A stretch of DNA of 64,000 nt from Alteromonadaceae bacterium 2753L.S.0a.02 (GCA_007827375.1 VISH01000002.1:124001-188000), one strand, 5' to 3'; numbered from the stretch's first letter, positions 17,536 to 26,934 are shown. Numbers and translations: made by a program. The notes: generated by a model from the letters alone, not told the origin.

Positions 17536-18822
17536 TTGGTAAAACACAAAGCTCTGGTCATCGAGACCACCAAAACCTTCCAAGCAATTATCAGCGAGAT
17601 TTTTGCCAGCGCCGACATTGAAGCCGAGTTTGCCGAATCCGGTGAAGTTGCTCAGCAAATACTGGAAGAGTGCGAAAGTCCTTACTGCCTTATTGTTGCA
17701 TCCACTTCTACACTTCGCAAAGAACCCGAATATTTTGCGCTAGCCATGCGTACCCAAAAAGAATACGCCCACACCCCTCTGGTGTTACTGACCACTGATA
17801 ATTCCGAAGATGACCGGCTCTACTACGCAGTGGGTTTTACGCAAATCTTCAGCCGCGCCGAAATGGGGAAGTTCAAGTCGTACATTGAACAATTTCTGTC
17901 GCGGGGAGCCTTTTCCCAACAAAATGACAACAAGGTGATAATCATTGAAGACGATCTGCCACAGCGCCTTGTTATAAAAGCGATTCTGGAAAGTAATTTT
18001 TGCGAGTGTTTTTGTTTTGATTCCGCAGAAGACGCGCTTAAAGAAGCCAAGAATATTAAAGCGGATGTCATTGTGGTGGATTTTTTTCTGGAAGGAAAAA
18101 TGACGGGTATGGATTTTCTGCATGAAGTGCGTCGTTGTGAGCACCCGTGGCAGAACATTCCGGTACTTGCCACGACGGCATTGGATGACCCAGCACGTAA
18201 ATATGAATTCCTGCGTGCCGGCGCCAATGACTACCTTGTAAAACCCATGGAAACCATTGATCTCACGGTGCGCGTAGAAAATTTAATAAAATATAAACGT
18301 TTGCTTGATACGGTGGAAGCACAACGCGAAGAAATGCATTACCTGGCAATGCACGACCAACTCACCGGTTTGTTTAATCGACATTTTATGGCAAGCCAGG
18401 TGAGCGGTCGTATTCGCGAGGCACGCCGCCATGGAATTCCCTACTCAATTATTCTGCTCGATATTGATTACTTTAAAAAAGTGAATGATACATGGGGGCA
18501 CGATAAAGGCGATGAGGTGTTGAAAACGGTGGCGGCGATTTTGAAAAAATCCTGTCGTACAGAAGATATAGTCGCCCGCCTGGGTGGCGAAGAATTTATT
18601 ATGCTGTTGGGGCATTGTGATCGCGATAATGCACTGCGTAAGGCAGAGCGTTTGCGCAGTGAAATAGCGCAATCCAAGCCCGCGGGTTTGGAGGTTACGG
18701 CCAGTTTTGGTGTGGCTGATTTGTGTGAGGAGCACACTGACTTCGACACGCTTTTTAAAGCTGCCGATGAGGCTGTGTATCGCGCAAAGGATGGTGGTCG
18801 GAATAGGGTTGTTGCCGCTTAA
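17536..18822 (+). CDS. Response-regulator diguanylate cyclase with two receiver domains
   Basis: Makes cyclic di-GMP; PleD-like layout REC-REC-GGDEF, about 428 residues. The first receiver (about 1-120) is degenerate: no acidic pair (VIETTK) and Ser instead of the phosphoacceptor (IVASTS). The second (about 130-250) is intact, with IIEDD, Asp182 in VVDFFLEG and the Lys of YLVKPM. The GGDEF domain carries the active GGEEF motif near residue 350, with an RxxD inhibitory site (RTED) five residues before it. This implies product feedback control. The start is uncertain: TTG 17536 has AAGAAGG upstream, while the frame extends back through the hairpin to TTG 17482. Its stop codon overlaps that of cyaA on the other strand. 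Confidence 0.9.
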   Translation: MVKHKALVIETTKTFQAIISEIFASADIEAEFAESGEVAQQILEECESPYCLIVASTSTLRKEPEYFALAMRTQKEYAHTPLVLLTTDNSEDDRLYYAVGFTQIFSRAEMGKFKSYIEQFLSRGAFSQQNDNKVIIIEDDLPQRLVIKAILESNFCECFCFDSAEDALKEAKNIKADVIVVDFFLEGKMTGMDFLHEVRRCEHPWQNIPVLATTALDDPARKYEFLRAGANDYLVKPMETIDLTVRVENLIKYKRLLDTVEAQREEMHYLAMHDQLTGLFNRHFMASQVSGRIREARRHGIPYSIILLDIDYFKKVNDTWGHDKGDEVLKTVAAILKKSCRTEDIVARLGGEEFIMLLGHCDRDNALRKAERLRSEIAQSKPAGLEVTASFGVADLCEEHTDFDTLFKAADEAVYRAKDGGRNRVVAA

Positions 18823-21701
18823 GCCTTCATCAAAATACCAATGGCTCGGTTGAGTTTCAGCTCGAGACGATTTTTAAGTTTTAAATAGTGGCTGGTGGTG
18901 AGTGGGTTGCCGTCGGTAATTTTCTTTATACACAAACTTAAATCCAAATCAGTAATATAAACCGGGTAGAATTCTGACGATTTTCGCTGACCAATAATAT
19001 ATTGCGCTACCACTAAAAATAATTCGTTGCCCAGGGTGCGCGCTGGAAATTCCTGGTCGCTGCAGTAAAAATTAAATTGTAGTTGATCTAATTCATCAAC
19101 AAACCCTACCGCTCTTACTTCAAAATCCACAACGTTATTCAGATCGTTAGCAATGCGCTTGGGTTGCGCATGGTAGGTTTGACGACTGTCGCGCGTAAGC
19201 TCGTAAAAGTGAATGGGAAATATGCCAAAGTCGTACAGCAATTCCTGATTTAACTGAGTTTGTCTGTCGACAATTGCTCTTAGAAAATGGTGTAGCGGTT
19301 TAAGGGGAAGAAATTCGCCGCGACCTTTGTAATAGCGGTGCACCAAGGTGCCGTGTTCGTCAATCACGTACATTTCCACACCGTTTTCCGAGCGTTGATA
19401 AAACACATTGATCGAACCCGACCAACTTCGGCCTCCGCCGTCGCCACTGATTGCCTCGCAAATCGCGCGCAGGGGGTGGCGATTCAGGGCGCGACTGTCT
19501 ATGCAAATCGGACTGATTGAGGGTTGCTCCTCACTTAAGGCATCTTGCAGCACATCAACGCTGGGGTATTGTCGCGTTATCAGACGCGGCCCTTTGAACT
19601 GCAAACAGTTGTACAGTCCGGCCATCTCAAAAACATAACGACTCGCCGGCGGGTATTGACCGCCGTAATAACATTGCACAATTTCTGCGAACCAGCTGCG
19701 AATACGCGATGATATCGTGGTGGCGTGACTGCTCCCGATACACTCGACATGCAGGTTGGGTGGGCGGTGGTGCGAACCCGGCATGCTGAGTTTAAGATAG
19801 TCGTGTAAGGCATCGAGCAGCGCGTCTTTTTTATCGAAGCGTCGCGAATTAATTTCATTCCAGCTATTGCGTACCACTAAATCGATTGAGACCACCAAAT
19901 TTTCTTCAAAGCCGCTGTAACTCAGCGCATCGGTTTGATTGCTAAGCCGTTGTATTCCCTGGGTATCGAGCCGCTCTGTGGGCGAGCAGGCAACGTTTAT
20001 AAGCACTAGTACTTCGGTGGGCTCTGCAGTACGTTTAAAAGCGTTGTGTTTTAAATTTGGCAACGGCAGGGGTAACCATTGGTGGAAGCTTTTTAACAAA
20101 CGTAACAAATTAAATTCATCGATAGCGGGTGCGTCAAGCAAATCGAAACGCGTGTGTGTGGTAATCACTCCGTTGAAATAACACCACAAAATAAGTTCTA
20201 CCAGACTGCTGCTGTTTTTGATGGTTTGTAAACGCACCGAAGTGATATCTTCCACGCGTGCGGAGGCGGTCCAAAGTGCTTCGCCATGCGGGTCAGTACT
20301 TTGGCTGATAATAATTTGTGATTCGGAGATGTCGTTGGAAATACCAGGATTAATCCATTCGATTTTTCCAGGGCGTCGTTCAAAAGCAGCCTGCAGTTTG
20401 CGACCGAGAATGGTGAGTTCCTCACTTGAGATGGAGCGTACCGCCCTGGTGTGCGCGGCAAAATCCTGCAAAAAACGATACCCGTGATTTAACTCGCTGA
20501 CCAGCAGGCTGCGTTCTTTGTCTACCTCGGGAGTTTTCCAGTGGCGCCTGGCGTCCAGCAATTCCAAATATTTGTGATCCCACTGCCAACTGGCAACCAA
20601 TTCTTCCAATAATTTGCGTTGCCAGGATTTTTCGCGACCGGTTATGGGTTTTGTAAGCGGTTTGTTAACTTTGAAATAAAAACAGCGTCTCGCCAGTTCC
20701 AGCCTCTGTAATTGTTGTTTTTGCAGGAGGTAATTTTCAATGCGCCGATAAATCATCACGTAACTGTCGAGCTGATTGATGTCCAGCTCACCGGCGTAAA
20801 CCTGTGCTTTAAAGGTGAGAGAAAGCGGTTTGATGTCGGGGTATTGGTCGGCGTAAGATTCCAGCAACAATAATTTCAATACCGATTTATAGGGTGACTC
20901 AATGGCTTTATAAAGCTGCCAGATACCGGCACCAACAAATTCGCCATCGGGAATGGTGGCAATGCCACCGAAATCCAACACATCGTCTTTGATAAATCGC
21001 TTGCCCAGTAAAATATTGGTGTAGCGTGGGTATTGATCTTCGCTGGTTACGGGTACAAACCACCACAACGGCATGCATCCGCCCAGATAAATTGCGGTGC
21101 GATAAAACTCGTCTAACAGTAACAAGCGTTGCGCACTGCCGCTGGACTCTTCATTGAGCGCAGAAAGTTTGCCCTGCCGAAAAGCATCGTGATCCATTAA
21201 AAAGAAATGCACCTCAAGACGACTTTGCATGGCCCATTCAGAAATTTTTTCGCACTTGCGATTCAAGGATTCAATTGCGTTGCGCTCCAAACCTGGGCGA
21301 TAGCACAGCCAGATATCCAAGTCGCTGGATTCACTTTGTGCAATTGTGCCAACACTGCCCATCACATAAATGCCGTAAATCTGTTCGGGCTGAGTGATGT
21401 CGATGTTGGCGGTAAAACTGCGTGCAATGTTGCGCCCCAGCGCCTGGTCTTTTTTGCTGAAGGTATAGTTACATAAGCGCGACGGGGTATTGCGCGCATC
21501 GAACCCTGGCATCATTGGGTGATTTGTGTGAAATAGCAGTGGCAGGGCATCCAACACGGTTTGCTGGCGTTCAGTGAGGGCGTTGCGCAAGCGATCGAGC
21601 CGGTCGCTGTTAATTGCGACAAAGCGGCGCCGGATACGGGTCAGGTTTTGGCGATCGAGGCCATCCTCAATTTCGCCAGGGTCAATCGCAAATGGTTTCA
21701 C
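18819..21701 (-). CDS. cyaA: Class I adenylate cyclase
   Basis: Cytoplasmic cyclase making cAMP from ATP, 960 residues, larger than the 848 of E. coli CyaA. The N-terminal catalytic domain has the nucleotidyltransferase signature MGSVGTIAQSESSDLDIWL near residues 113-131. Further family text includes LEVHFFLMDHDAFRQG, LLLDEFYRTAIYLGGCMPLWWFVP and KSVLKLLLLESYA. The C-terminal regulatory half is divergent, as usual for the family outside enterobacteria. It lies downstream of rsmD and coaD on the same strand, with a 147-base gap after coaD. The stop TAA overlaps, on opposite strands, the stop of the diguanylate cyclase, so the two cyclic-nucleotide enzymes are tail to tail. Confidence 0.95.
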   Translation of the reverse strand: MKPFAIDPGEIEDGLDRQNLTRIRRRFVAINSDRLDRLRNALTERQQTVLDALPLLFHTNHPMMPGFDARNTPSRLCNYTFSKKDQALGRNIARSFTANIDITQPEQIYGIYVMGSVGTIAQSESSDLDIWLCYRPGLERNAIESLNRKCEKISEWAMQSRLEVHFFLMDHDAFRQGKLSALNEESSGSAQRLLLLDEFYRTAIYLGGCMPLWWFVPVTSEDQYPRYTNILLGKRFIKDDVLDFGGIATIPDGEFVGAGIWQLYKAIESPYKSVLKLLLLESYADQYPDIKPLSLTFKAQVYAGELDINQLDSYVMIYRRIENYLLQKQQLQRLELARRCFYFKVNKPLTKPITGREKSWQRKLLEELVASWQWDHKYLELLDARRHWKTPEVDKERSLLVSELNHGYRFLQDFAAHTRAVRSISSEELTILGRKLQAAFERRPGKIEWINPGISNDISESQIIISQSTDPHGEALWTASARVEDITSVRLQTIKNSSSLVELILWCYFNGVITTHTRFDLLDAPAIDEFNLLRLLKSFHQWLPLPLPNLKHNAFKRTAEPTEVLVLINVACSPTERLDTQGIQRLSNQTDALSYSGFEENLVVSIDLVVRNSWNEINSRRFDKKDALLDALHDYLKLSMPGSHHRPPNLHVECIGSSHATTISSRIRSWFAEIVQCYYGGQYPPASRYVFEMAGLYNCLQFKGPRLITRQYPSVDVLQDALSEEQPSISPICIDSRALNRHPLRAICEAISGDGGGRSWSGSINVFYQRSENGVEMYVIDEHGTLVHRYYKGRGEFLPLKPLHHFLRAIVDRQTQLNQELLYDFGIFPIHFYELTRDSRQTYHAQPKRIANDLNNVVDFEVRAVGFVDELDQLQFNFYCSDQEFPARTLGNELFLVVAQYIIGQRKSSEFYPVYITDLDLSLCIKKITDGNPLTTSHYLKLKNRLELKLNRAIGILMKA

Positions 21702-21848
21702 GCTGGAAATGCTGCAGGTTCGTCGAACAGGGTGTGATCTTGGTCTCTATTTCATACTAGCAGCGCGATTGAGTGCGCGCCGTGCTAAACGGCGCCGATC
21801 CATAGAGTATTTTGTTCTAATTGATGCAGCGAATACGCGGGGGCACGG

Positions 21849-22343
21849 CTAAATCTGTTTGCCCAATGAGCGATATTTTTCGGTGAGAGCGGTTTTTACC
21901 ATTTCAGGCACAAACTTGGTGACATCGCCACCGAGGGACGCGATTTCTTTCACCAATGATGACGATATATAGGAGAGATGCTCTGCAGGCGTGAGGAACA
22001 AGCTTTCCATGGATGGCGCGAGAGCGCGGTTCATGTTGGCGAGCTGAAATTCGTATTCGAAATCGGATACCGCCCTAAGGCCACGTACAACACCGTAGGC
22101 TTTTTTATCTTCCACGAGATCTTTGAGTAGGCAATCAAAGCCGCACACTTCGACGTTGTCGAGGTGCCCCAGAACTTGTTTGGCAAGATCAACGCGCTCT
22201 TCCATGGAGAACAGGGGACCTTTACGATTGCTTGCAGCCACAGCGATAACAACCGAGTCAAACAGTTTTGAGGCCCGCTGTGCCAGGTCGATATGGCCAT
22301 TGGTGATGGGGTCGAAGGTTCCGGGATAAACCACGCGTTTCAT
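21849..22343 (-). CDS. coaD: Phosphopantetheine adenylyltransferase
   Basis: Fourth step of coenzyme A synthesis: transfers AMP from ATP to 4'-phosphopantetheine. At 164 residues it has the usual length. The nucleotidyltransferase motif is at the N-terminus (YPGTFDPITNGHIDL, the TxGH type), and ISSSLVKEIASLGGDVTKFVP is the C-terminal family signature. It is downstream of rsmD, the standard gammaproteobacterial pairing. Confidence 0.97.
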   Translation of the reverse strand: MKRVVYPGTFDPITNGHIDLAQRASKLFDSVVIAVAASNRKGPLFSMEERVDLAKQVLGHLDNVEVCGFDCLLKDLVEDKKAYGVVRGLRAVSDFEYEFQLANMNRALAPSMESLFLTPAEHLSYISSSLVKEIASLGGDVTKFVPEMVKTALTEKYRSLGKQI

Positions 22344-22399
22344 GCAATCGTCCTGAGTGTGCTTATTATGGCCGGCATTTTAGCCTTTATTGGCGTTGG

Positions 22400-23035
22400 T
22401 TACACGTTTTGTGGCCCGGACGTAGGATGTGCAAGGTCTGACCCTAAATCCTTGTCTTCTGGAGAGCTTTGCCACAAACCATAGCTGATGGCGCCAGCGT
22501 ATTTGTGTTTATAGACTCGCCAACTCTTTGGAATATCCACCGCTTGCTCGCGTGGTGATTCTATGTATATCAGTGTGTCGTTGCTAAGCAGCGTGGATTC
22601 TTCAAGGTTTGTAAGCGCTTGCTCCCAGAGGTTTTTCGCGAACGGTGGATCGACGAAGACGATGTTGAAAGGGCCTGAATCGGGGTCTTCCAACCAGCTT
22701 AGAGCGTCACTGTTGTGCACCGCTGCGGCTGTGCAAGCCAGGGTACTCAGGTTAGCTTTGAGTGCATTCGCCACGCCGTGATTTTGCTCGACGAAGGTTA
22801 CCTGGGCGGCGCCGCGCGACAGAGCCTCGAGTCCCAGAGCGCCAGTTCCGGCGAACAGATCGAGGCAGTGACTGCCCTGTATCAACGGCGCCAACCAATT
22901 AAACAGCGTTTCGCGAATGCGGTCGCCGGTGGGGCGCAGCCCGTCGGCATCGGCAAAGCTGAGTTTTCGCCCGCGCCATTGTCCGCCAATAATGCGCAGG
23001 CTGTTTTTTTGGTTTTTTTTATTTTTGGGTTGCAA
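22400..23035 (-). CDS. rsmD: 16S rRNA (guanine-966-N2) methyltransferase
   Basis: SAM-dependent methylation of G966 in the small-subunit rRNA. Recognised by RIIGGQWRGRKLSF, GLRPTGDRIRETLFNWL, the SAM loop LDLFAGTGALGLEAL and the catalytic VFVDPPF. The start is not certain. TTG at 23035, with AAGG eight bases upstream, gives 211 residues, close to the 198 of E. coli, and leaves 58 bases for a divergent promoter with ftsY. The frame stays open to 23119, but that would run into ftsY and add a non-family N-terminus. A poly-A run in the coding strand near 23005-23025 encodes Lys/Asn-rich KNKKNQKN. Confidence 0.92.
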   Translation of the reverse strand: MQPKNKKNQKNSLRIIGGQWRGRKLSFADADGLRPTGDRIRETLFNWLAPLIQGSHCLDLFAGTGALGLEALSRGAAQVTFVEQNHGVANALKANLSTLACTAAAVHNSDALSWLEDPDSGPFNIVFVDPPFAKNLWEQALTNLEESTLLSNDTLIYIESPREQAVDIPKSWRVYKHKYAGAISYGLWQSSPEDKDLGSDLAHPTSGPQNV

Positions 23036-23093
23036 AACAATGGCCTTCGAAATGGTAGGATGTGTCACCCTCTCATAGTATCTATCGCGCATC

Positions 23094-24119
23094 ATGTTTT
23101 TTAAGAGTAAAAAAAGCAAATCTGAAGCCTCAGAAACAGCGCCTGTTGCTCAACCGCAGGAGCAGCCACAGGACAAACCTCAGGACAAACTCGGCTTATT
23201 CGCCCGCATCAAGCGGGGGCTGTCGCGTACCAGTGGGCAGTTGTCCGATGGCTTGGCGAACTTACTGCTGGGCAAAAAAGCCATCGATGACGAACTCCTT
23301 GAGGAAATAGAAACCCTTTTGTTAATGGCGGATGTGGGTGTCGAGGCCAGCAGCGACATCATAGAGGACCTCACCGAGCGGGTCGCGCGTAAACAGTTGG
23401 CAGACTCAGACGCTCTTTACGATGCATTGCGGCAGTCGCTTGCTGATTTGCTTACCCAGGTCGAGTCGCCGCTGAATATTGAAGCGAGTCATCAGCCTTT
23501 CGTTATTTTGGTGGTAGGCGTGAACGGTGTTGGTAAAACCACGACTATTGGCAAACTTGCCAAACGTTTCCAGAGTGAAGGTAAGTCCGTAATGCTGGCG
23601 GCGGGTGACACTTTCAGGGCTGCGGCTGTGGAGCAGCTGCAAGTGTGGGGCGAGCGCAATAATGTTTCTGTGGTGGCGCAGCATACGGGGGCGGATAGCG
23701 CCTCGGTTATTTTCGATGCGGTGCAGTCGGCGCAGGCGCGTCAGATTGATGTGGTAATCGCAGATACCGCCGGGCGCCTTCACAACAAGAGTAACTTGAT
23801 GGAAGAGCTCGCTAAAGTGAAGCGCGTGATGGGTAAGCTGGACCAAACCGCGCCCCACGAAGTGTTGTTGGTGCTTGATGCCGGAACCGGACAAAACGCA
23901 CTTTCCCAAGCCGATCAGTTCCGGGCAGCGGCTGGTGTTACTGGGCTGGCGCTCACCAAGCTGGATGGTACAGCCAAAGGTGGCATTATTTTCGCCCTTA
24001 GCAAAAAGCATAAGATTCCGGTACGCTACATTGGCATTGGCGAGGGCATTGATGATTTGCAACCTTTCGTCGCATCCAGTTTTATTGAGGCGCTTTTCGG
24101 GGCCGACAACCAAATATAA
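23094..24119 (+). CDS. ftsY: Signal recognition particle receptor FtsY
   Basis: GTPase that docks SRP-ribosome complexes at the SecYEG translocon, 341 residues. The acidic A domain is short (about 40 residues, Gln/Lys/Pro-rich with a near-duplicate QPQDKPQDK), followed by the N domain and the G domain. The P-loop is GVNGVGKTTTIGKLA near residues 141-155, then DTFRAAAVEQL, DTAGRLHNKSNLM and TKLDGTAKGG. The ATG is 58 bases from the divergent rsmD start. It opens the ftsY-ftsE-ftsX operon. Confidence 0.97.
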   Translation: MFFKSKKSKSEASETAPVAQPQEQPQDKPQDKLGLFARIKRGLSRTSGQLSDGLANLLLGKKAIDDELLEEIETLLLMADVGVEASSDIIEDLTERVARKQLADSDALYDALRQSLADLLTQVESPLNIEASHQPFVILVVGVNGVGKTTTIGKLAKRFQSEGKSVMLAAGDTFRAAAVEQLQVWGERNNVSVVAQHTGADSASVIFDAVQSAQARQIDVVIADTAGRLHNKSNLMEELAKVKRVMGKLDQTAPHEVLLVLDAGTGQNALSQADQFRAAAGVTGLALTKLDGTAKGGIIFALSKKHKIPVRYIGIGEGIDDLQPFVASSFIEALFGADNQI

Positions 24120-24127
24120 TAATTATT

Positions 24128-24811
24128 GTGATCAGCTTTAGTAACGTCAGCAAACGCTACCCCAGCGGCCAGCAGGCGCTCGCCAACCTGTCGTTTGAAG
24201 TCGAGCAGGGCGAAATGGTGTTCCTCACCGGCCATTCAGGCGCCGGTAAAAGTACCCTAATGAAGCTGATCATGCTGATGGAACGCTCTTCTACCGGGCA
24301 GGTGGTTATTGCCGGGCGTAACTTGAACCGTATGCGTTCCGGGCAGATTCCTTTCCACCGCCGTCAGGTAGGTGTGGTATTTCAGAATCACCAGTTATTG
24401 TTTGATCGCAATGTCTTCGAAAACGTCGCTTTGCCGCTCTACATCGCTGGCTATCAAAGCCGTGAAGTCGGCCGCAGGGTGCGCGCGGCGCTGGATAAAG
24501 TGGGCTTGCTCGACAAAGAAAAACACAACCCTATTACGCTCTCCGGTGGTGAGCAGCAGCGCGTTGGCATAGCGCGCGCAGTGGTCAATAAACCTCCGTT
24601 GCTCCTTGCTGATGAACCTACCGGAAACCTAGATCCGAAACTTTCCGCTGAAATCATGAACTTGTTTCGTCAGTTCAATGGCTTTGGCGTGACAGTAATG
24701 ATCGCAAGTCATGATTTGGCGCTTATTCAGCGCCTGGGTTATAGAGTGTTGACTTTGGCGCAGGGAGAACTGATTCACGATGGCCTGCTGGACCCGCAGG
24801 AGGTGGAGTGA
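24128..24811 (+). CDS. ftsE: Cell-division ABC transporter ATPase FtsE
   Basis: Cytoplasmic ATPase of the FtsEX complex, which controls septal peptidoglycan hydrolysis. The 227 residues hold Walker A GHSGAGKSTLMKL, Q-loop VVFQNHQLL, signature LSGGEQQRVGIARA and Walker B LLLADEPTGNLDP. The start is GTG at 24128, eight bases after ftsY. The stop overlaps the ftsX start. EnvC, the periplasmic activator that FtsEX regulates in E. coli, is encoded about 30 kb away in this same window. Confidence 0.96.
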   Translation: MISFSNVSKRYPSGQQALANLSFEVEQGEMVFLTGHSGAGKSTLMKLIMLMERSSTGQVVIAGRNLNRMRSGQIPFHRRQVGVVFQNHQLLFDRNVFENVALPLYIAGYQSREVGRRVRAALDKVGLLDKEKHNPITLSGGEQQRVGIARAVVNKPPLLLADEPTGNLDPKLSAEIMNLFRQFNGFGVTVMIASHDLALIQRLGYRVLTLAQGELIHDGLLDPQEVE

Positions 24812-25782
24812 TGGCGCGGCCAGAGCCCACCGGCGCAGTACAAAGCAAAACCGGCACCAGAGACCGGATGCGGGCCTGGTGGTCGCAGCATCGCACTTCG
24901 TTTGGCGGCAGTCTGGTGCGTTTGTTGAGTACGCCGGGACAAACCCTCATGACCTCCTTGGTTGTTGCGATTGCATTGGCCTTGCCCGCTACTCTGCTGG
25001 TGGCATTGGGTAACATTCAACAATTGGGCGATAACTGGGATGCTTCGCCAAAAATCTCTGTGTACCTCAAGCTACGCGCCAGAGAAACGGCCATCGAGCA
25101 ACTGATTGAGCGCCTGAAACGTATGCCCGAAATTAATCAGGTGCAATACCTTTCGGCCGATCAGGTATTAAACGATTTTCAGCGTCTGTCGGGTTTTGGC
25201 GAGGCGCTTGAGGCATTGGAAGACAATCCTTTGCCGGCAACCCTAATAATCAGCCCGACGGCTGCGGGTGCAGCCCCGGATAAACTGCAAAAGCTCGGCG
25301 AACGTATTGGTGAGGAAGGGATTGTCGATGAAGTTAGCATGGATATGGAGTGGGTTCGACGGTTGCGGGAGTTGATGATACTGGGTAAGAAAATTGTTGC
25401 GGCACTGGCGGGTTTGCTCGGTTTGGGCGTGTTGCTGGCGGTGGGTAATACCATTCGCCTGGCAATTGAAAACCGTCGCGATGAGATTGTTGTGGCGAAA
25501 TTGGTTGGCGGTACTAACAGTTTCGTGCGGCGCCCGTTTATTTACTCCGGCGGTTGGTATGGTTTTATTGGTGGTGTGCTCGCTTGTCTTATTGTTGCCG
25601 CAGGTTATTGGATACTGGAGGGCACGGTGGCACGTCTGGCAAGCCTGTACCACAGTGATTTCATGCTCCAGGGGCTGGGCTTGGAAGGCAACATCCAACT
25701 CTTGGCGACGGGTACCATATTGGGCTGGTTGGGCGCCTGGCTCGCGGTGGGCCGCCATTTGGCTACCATTGAGCCGACTTAA
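24811..25782 (+). CDS. ftsX: Cell-division membrane protein FtsX
   Basis: Inner-membrane partner of FtsE, 323 residues. A basic cytoplasmic N-terminus is followed by the first membrane segment (near residues 50-70, SLVVAIALALPATLLVALG), a periplasmic loop that in E. coli binds EnvC, and three C-terminal membrane helices. Family text includes WDASPKISVYLK and VGNTIRLAIENRRDEIVVAKLVG. I prefer ATG 24811, which overlaps the ftsE stop by one base and has AGGAGG seven bases upstream. A GTG directly before it at 24808 is also in frame. Confidence 0.95.
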   Translation: MARPEPTGAVQSKTGTRDRMRAWWSQHRTSFGGSLVRLLSTPGQTLMTSLVVAIALALPATLLVALGNIQQLGDNWDASPKISVYLKLRARETAIEQLIERLKRMPEINQVQYLSADQVLNDFQRLSGFGEALEALEDNPLPATLIISPTAAGAAPDKLQKLGERIGEEGIVDEVSMDMEWVRRLRELMILGKKIVAALAGLLGLGVLLAVGNTIRLAIENRRDEIVVAKLVGGTNSFVRRPFIYSGGWYGFIGGVLACLIVAAGYWILEGTVARLASLYHSDFMLQGLGLEGNIQLLATGTILGWLGAWLAVGRHLATIEPT

Positions 25783-25879
25783 ATTCGGCTAGCTGGCGCT
25801 CAAACCTTCTTCGGGCTGTGAACCTATTGGCGCACAAGATGGTCAAATGAGTATGCAATGAGATTTTTAGGGTAGATGG

Positions 25880-25907
25880 CTTGAAATCTTGCAATAAAGC
25901 CCTAAGA
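25880..25907 (+). promoter_or_regulatory. Candidate sigma-32-type promoter upstream of rpoH
   Basis: CTTGAAA at 25880-25886 is an exact heat-shock -35 element; after 13 bases comes CCCTAAGA, a partial match to the CCCCATNT -10 element. It lies about 95 bases before rpoH and would imply autoregulation. This is a motif match only. Confidence 0.4.
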
Positions 25908-26001
25908 TCTCGCAACTGGGAAAATCTGACAGTTAGCGAACGCCCAACGAGGCTGCTAAACTGGCTATCACCAAAACACAAAGATTCTGGAGGAACGCCT
26001 A

Positions 26002-26856
26002 ATGGGCAAAAGTTTGCAGACTGTGGAAGTGTTGGCGCCTGGTCAAAACCTGAACGCCTACATGCAGGCCGTAAACAGTTTCGCTGTTCTCACGGCGGAC
26101 GAGGAAAAGCAGTTAGCTGAAGACCTGTACTACCGTCAGGATCTCGAAGCCGCACGCCGTTTGGTTATGGCTCATCTGCGCTTCGTGGTACATATCGCCA
26201 AATCGTACTCAGGCTACGGCCTTGCACAGGGCGACCTGATTCAGGAAGGTAATGTCGGCTTAATGAAGGCTGTAAAGCGTTTTAATCCCGAGAAAGGCGT
26301 GCGCTTGGTGTCGTTTGCTGTGCACTGGATTAAAGCCGAAATTCATGAATTTATTTTGCGTAATTGGCGCATCGTGAAAGTTGCGACCACCAAAGCGCAA
26401 CGCAAGTTGTTCTTCAATTTGCGCGGCCAGAAGAAGCGTCTCGCTTGGCTCACCAACGACGAAGCCAATGCTGTGGCGGAAGATTTAAACGTCGACGTAA
26501 AAAATGTGCGAGAAATGGAGAGCCGGCTCTCGGCTTATGACGCAGCCTTCGATGCCGGCACCGATGACGACGACGAGACTGCCTACCAGGCACCCGCCAA
26601 CTACCTTGAAGATAAGCGCTATGACCCTTCTACCATGCTCGAAAATGCGGATTGGACGGAAAACAGCGTAGCCGGTTTGGAAATGGCCCTTGAGCAACTC
26701 GACGACCGCAGCCGGGATATATTACAGCAGCGTTGGTTAAGCGAAGAAAAAGCGACACTGCATGATCTGGCCGATAAATACGGTGTTTCCGCCGAGCGTA
26801 TTCGCCAACTGGAAAAAAACGCTATGAAGAAAATGCGTGCCTCTATTGAAGCTTAA
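26002..26856 (+). CDS. rpoH: RNA polymerase heat-shock sigma factor RpoH (sigma 32)
   Basis: Directs RNA polymerase to heat-shock promoters, 284 residues. Region 2 is present (GDLIQEGNVGLMKAVKRFNP, then FAVHWIKAEIHEFIL). It is followed by the diagnostic RpoH box QRKLFFNLR near residues 132-141, which separates it from other group 2 and 3 sigma factors. Region 4 with its helix-turn-helix is at the C-terminus (LHDLADKYGVSAERIRQLE). The gene is downstream of ftsX, its normal place, with 219 bases of its own regulatory region. A ribosome site GGAGGAA precedes the ATG. An intrinsic terminator follows. Confidence 0.97.
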   Translation: MGKSLQTVEVLAPGQNLNAYMQAVNSFAVLTADEEKQLAEDLYYRQDLEAARRLVMAHLRFVVHIAKSYSGYGLAQGDLIQEGNVGLMKAVKRFNPEKGVRLVSFAVHWIKAEIHEFILRNWRIVKVATTKAQRKLFFNLRGQKKRLAWLTNDEANAVAEDLNVDVKNVREMESRLSAYDAAFDAGTDDDDETAYQAPANYLEDKRYDPSTMLENADWTENSVAGLEMALEQLDDRSRDILQQRWLSEEKATLHDLADKYGVSAERIRQLEKNAMKKMRASIEA

Positions 26857-26886
26857 TAAAGCGCAATAATTTAACGCGAGTCATCG

Positions 26887-26914
26887 AAAAAGCCGCAAAT
26901 TTGCGGCTTTTTTC
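26887..26914 (+). terminator. Intrinsic terminator of rpoH
   Basis: The perfect palindrome GCCGCAAATTTGCGGC is flanked by A-tract and T-tract (ending TTTTTTCTTTT), starting 30 bases after the rpoH stop. Confidence 0.9.
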
Positions 26915-26934
26915 TTTTAGGACGGGTCACTCAC

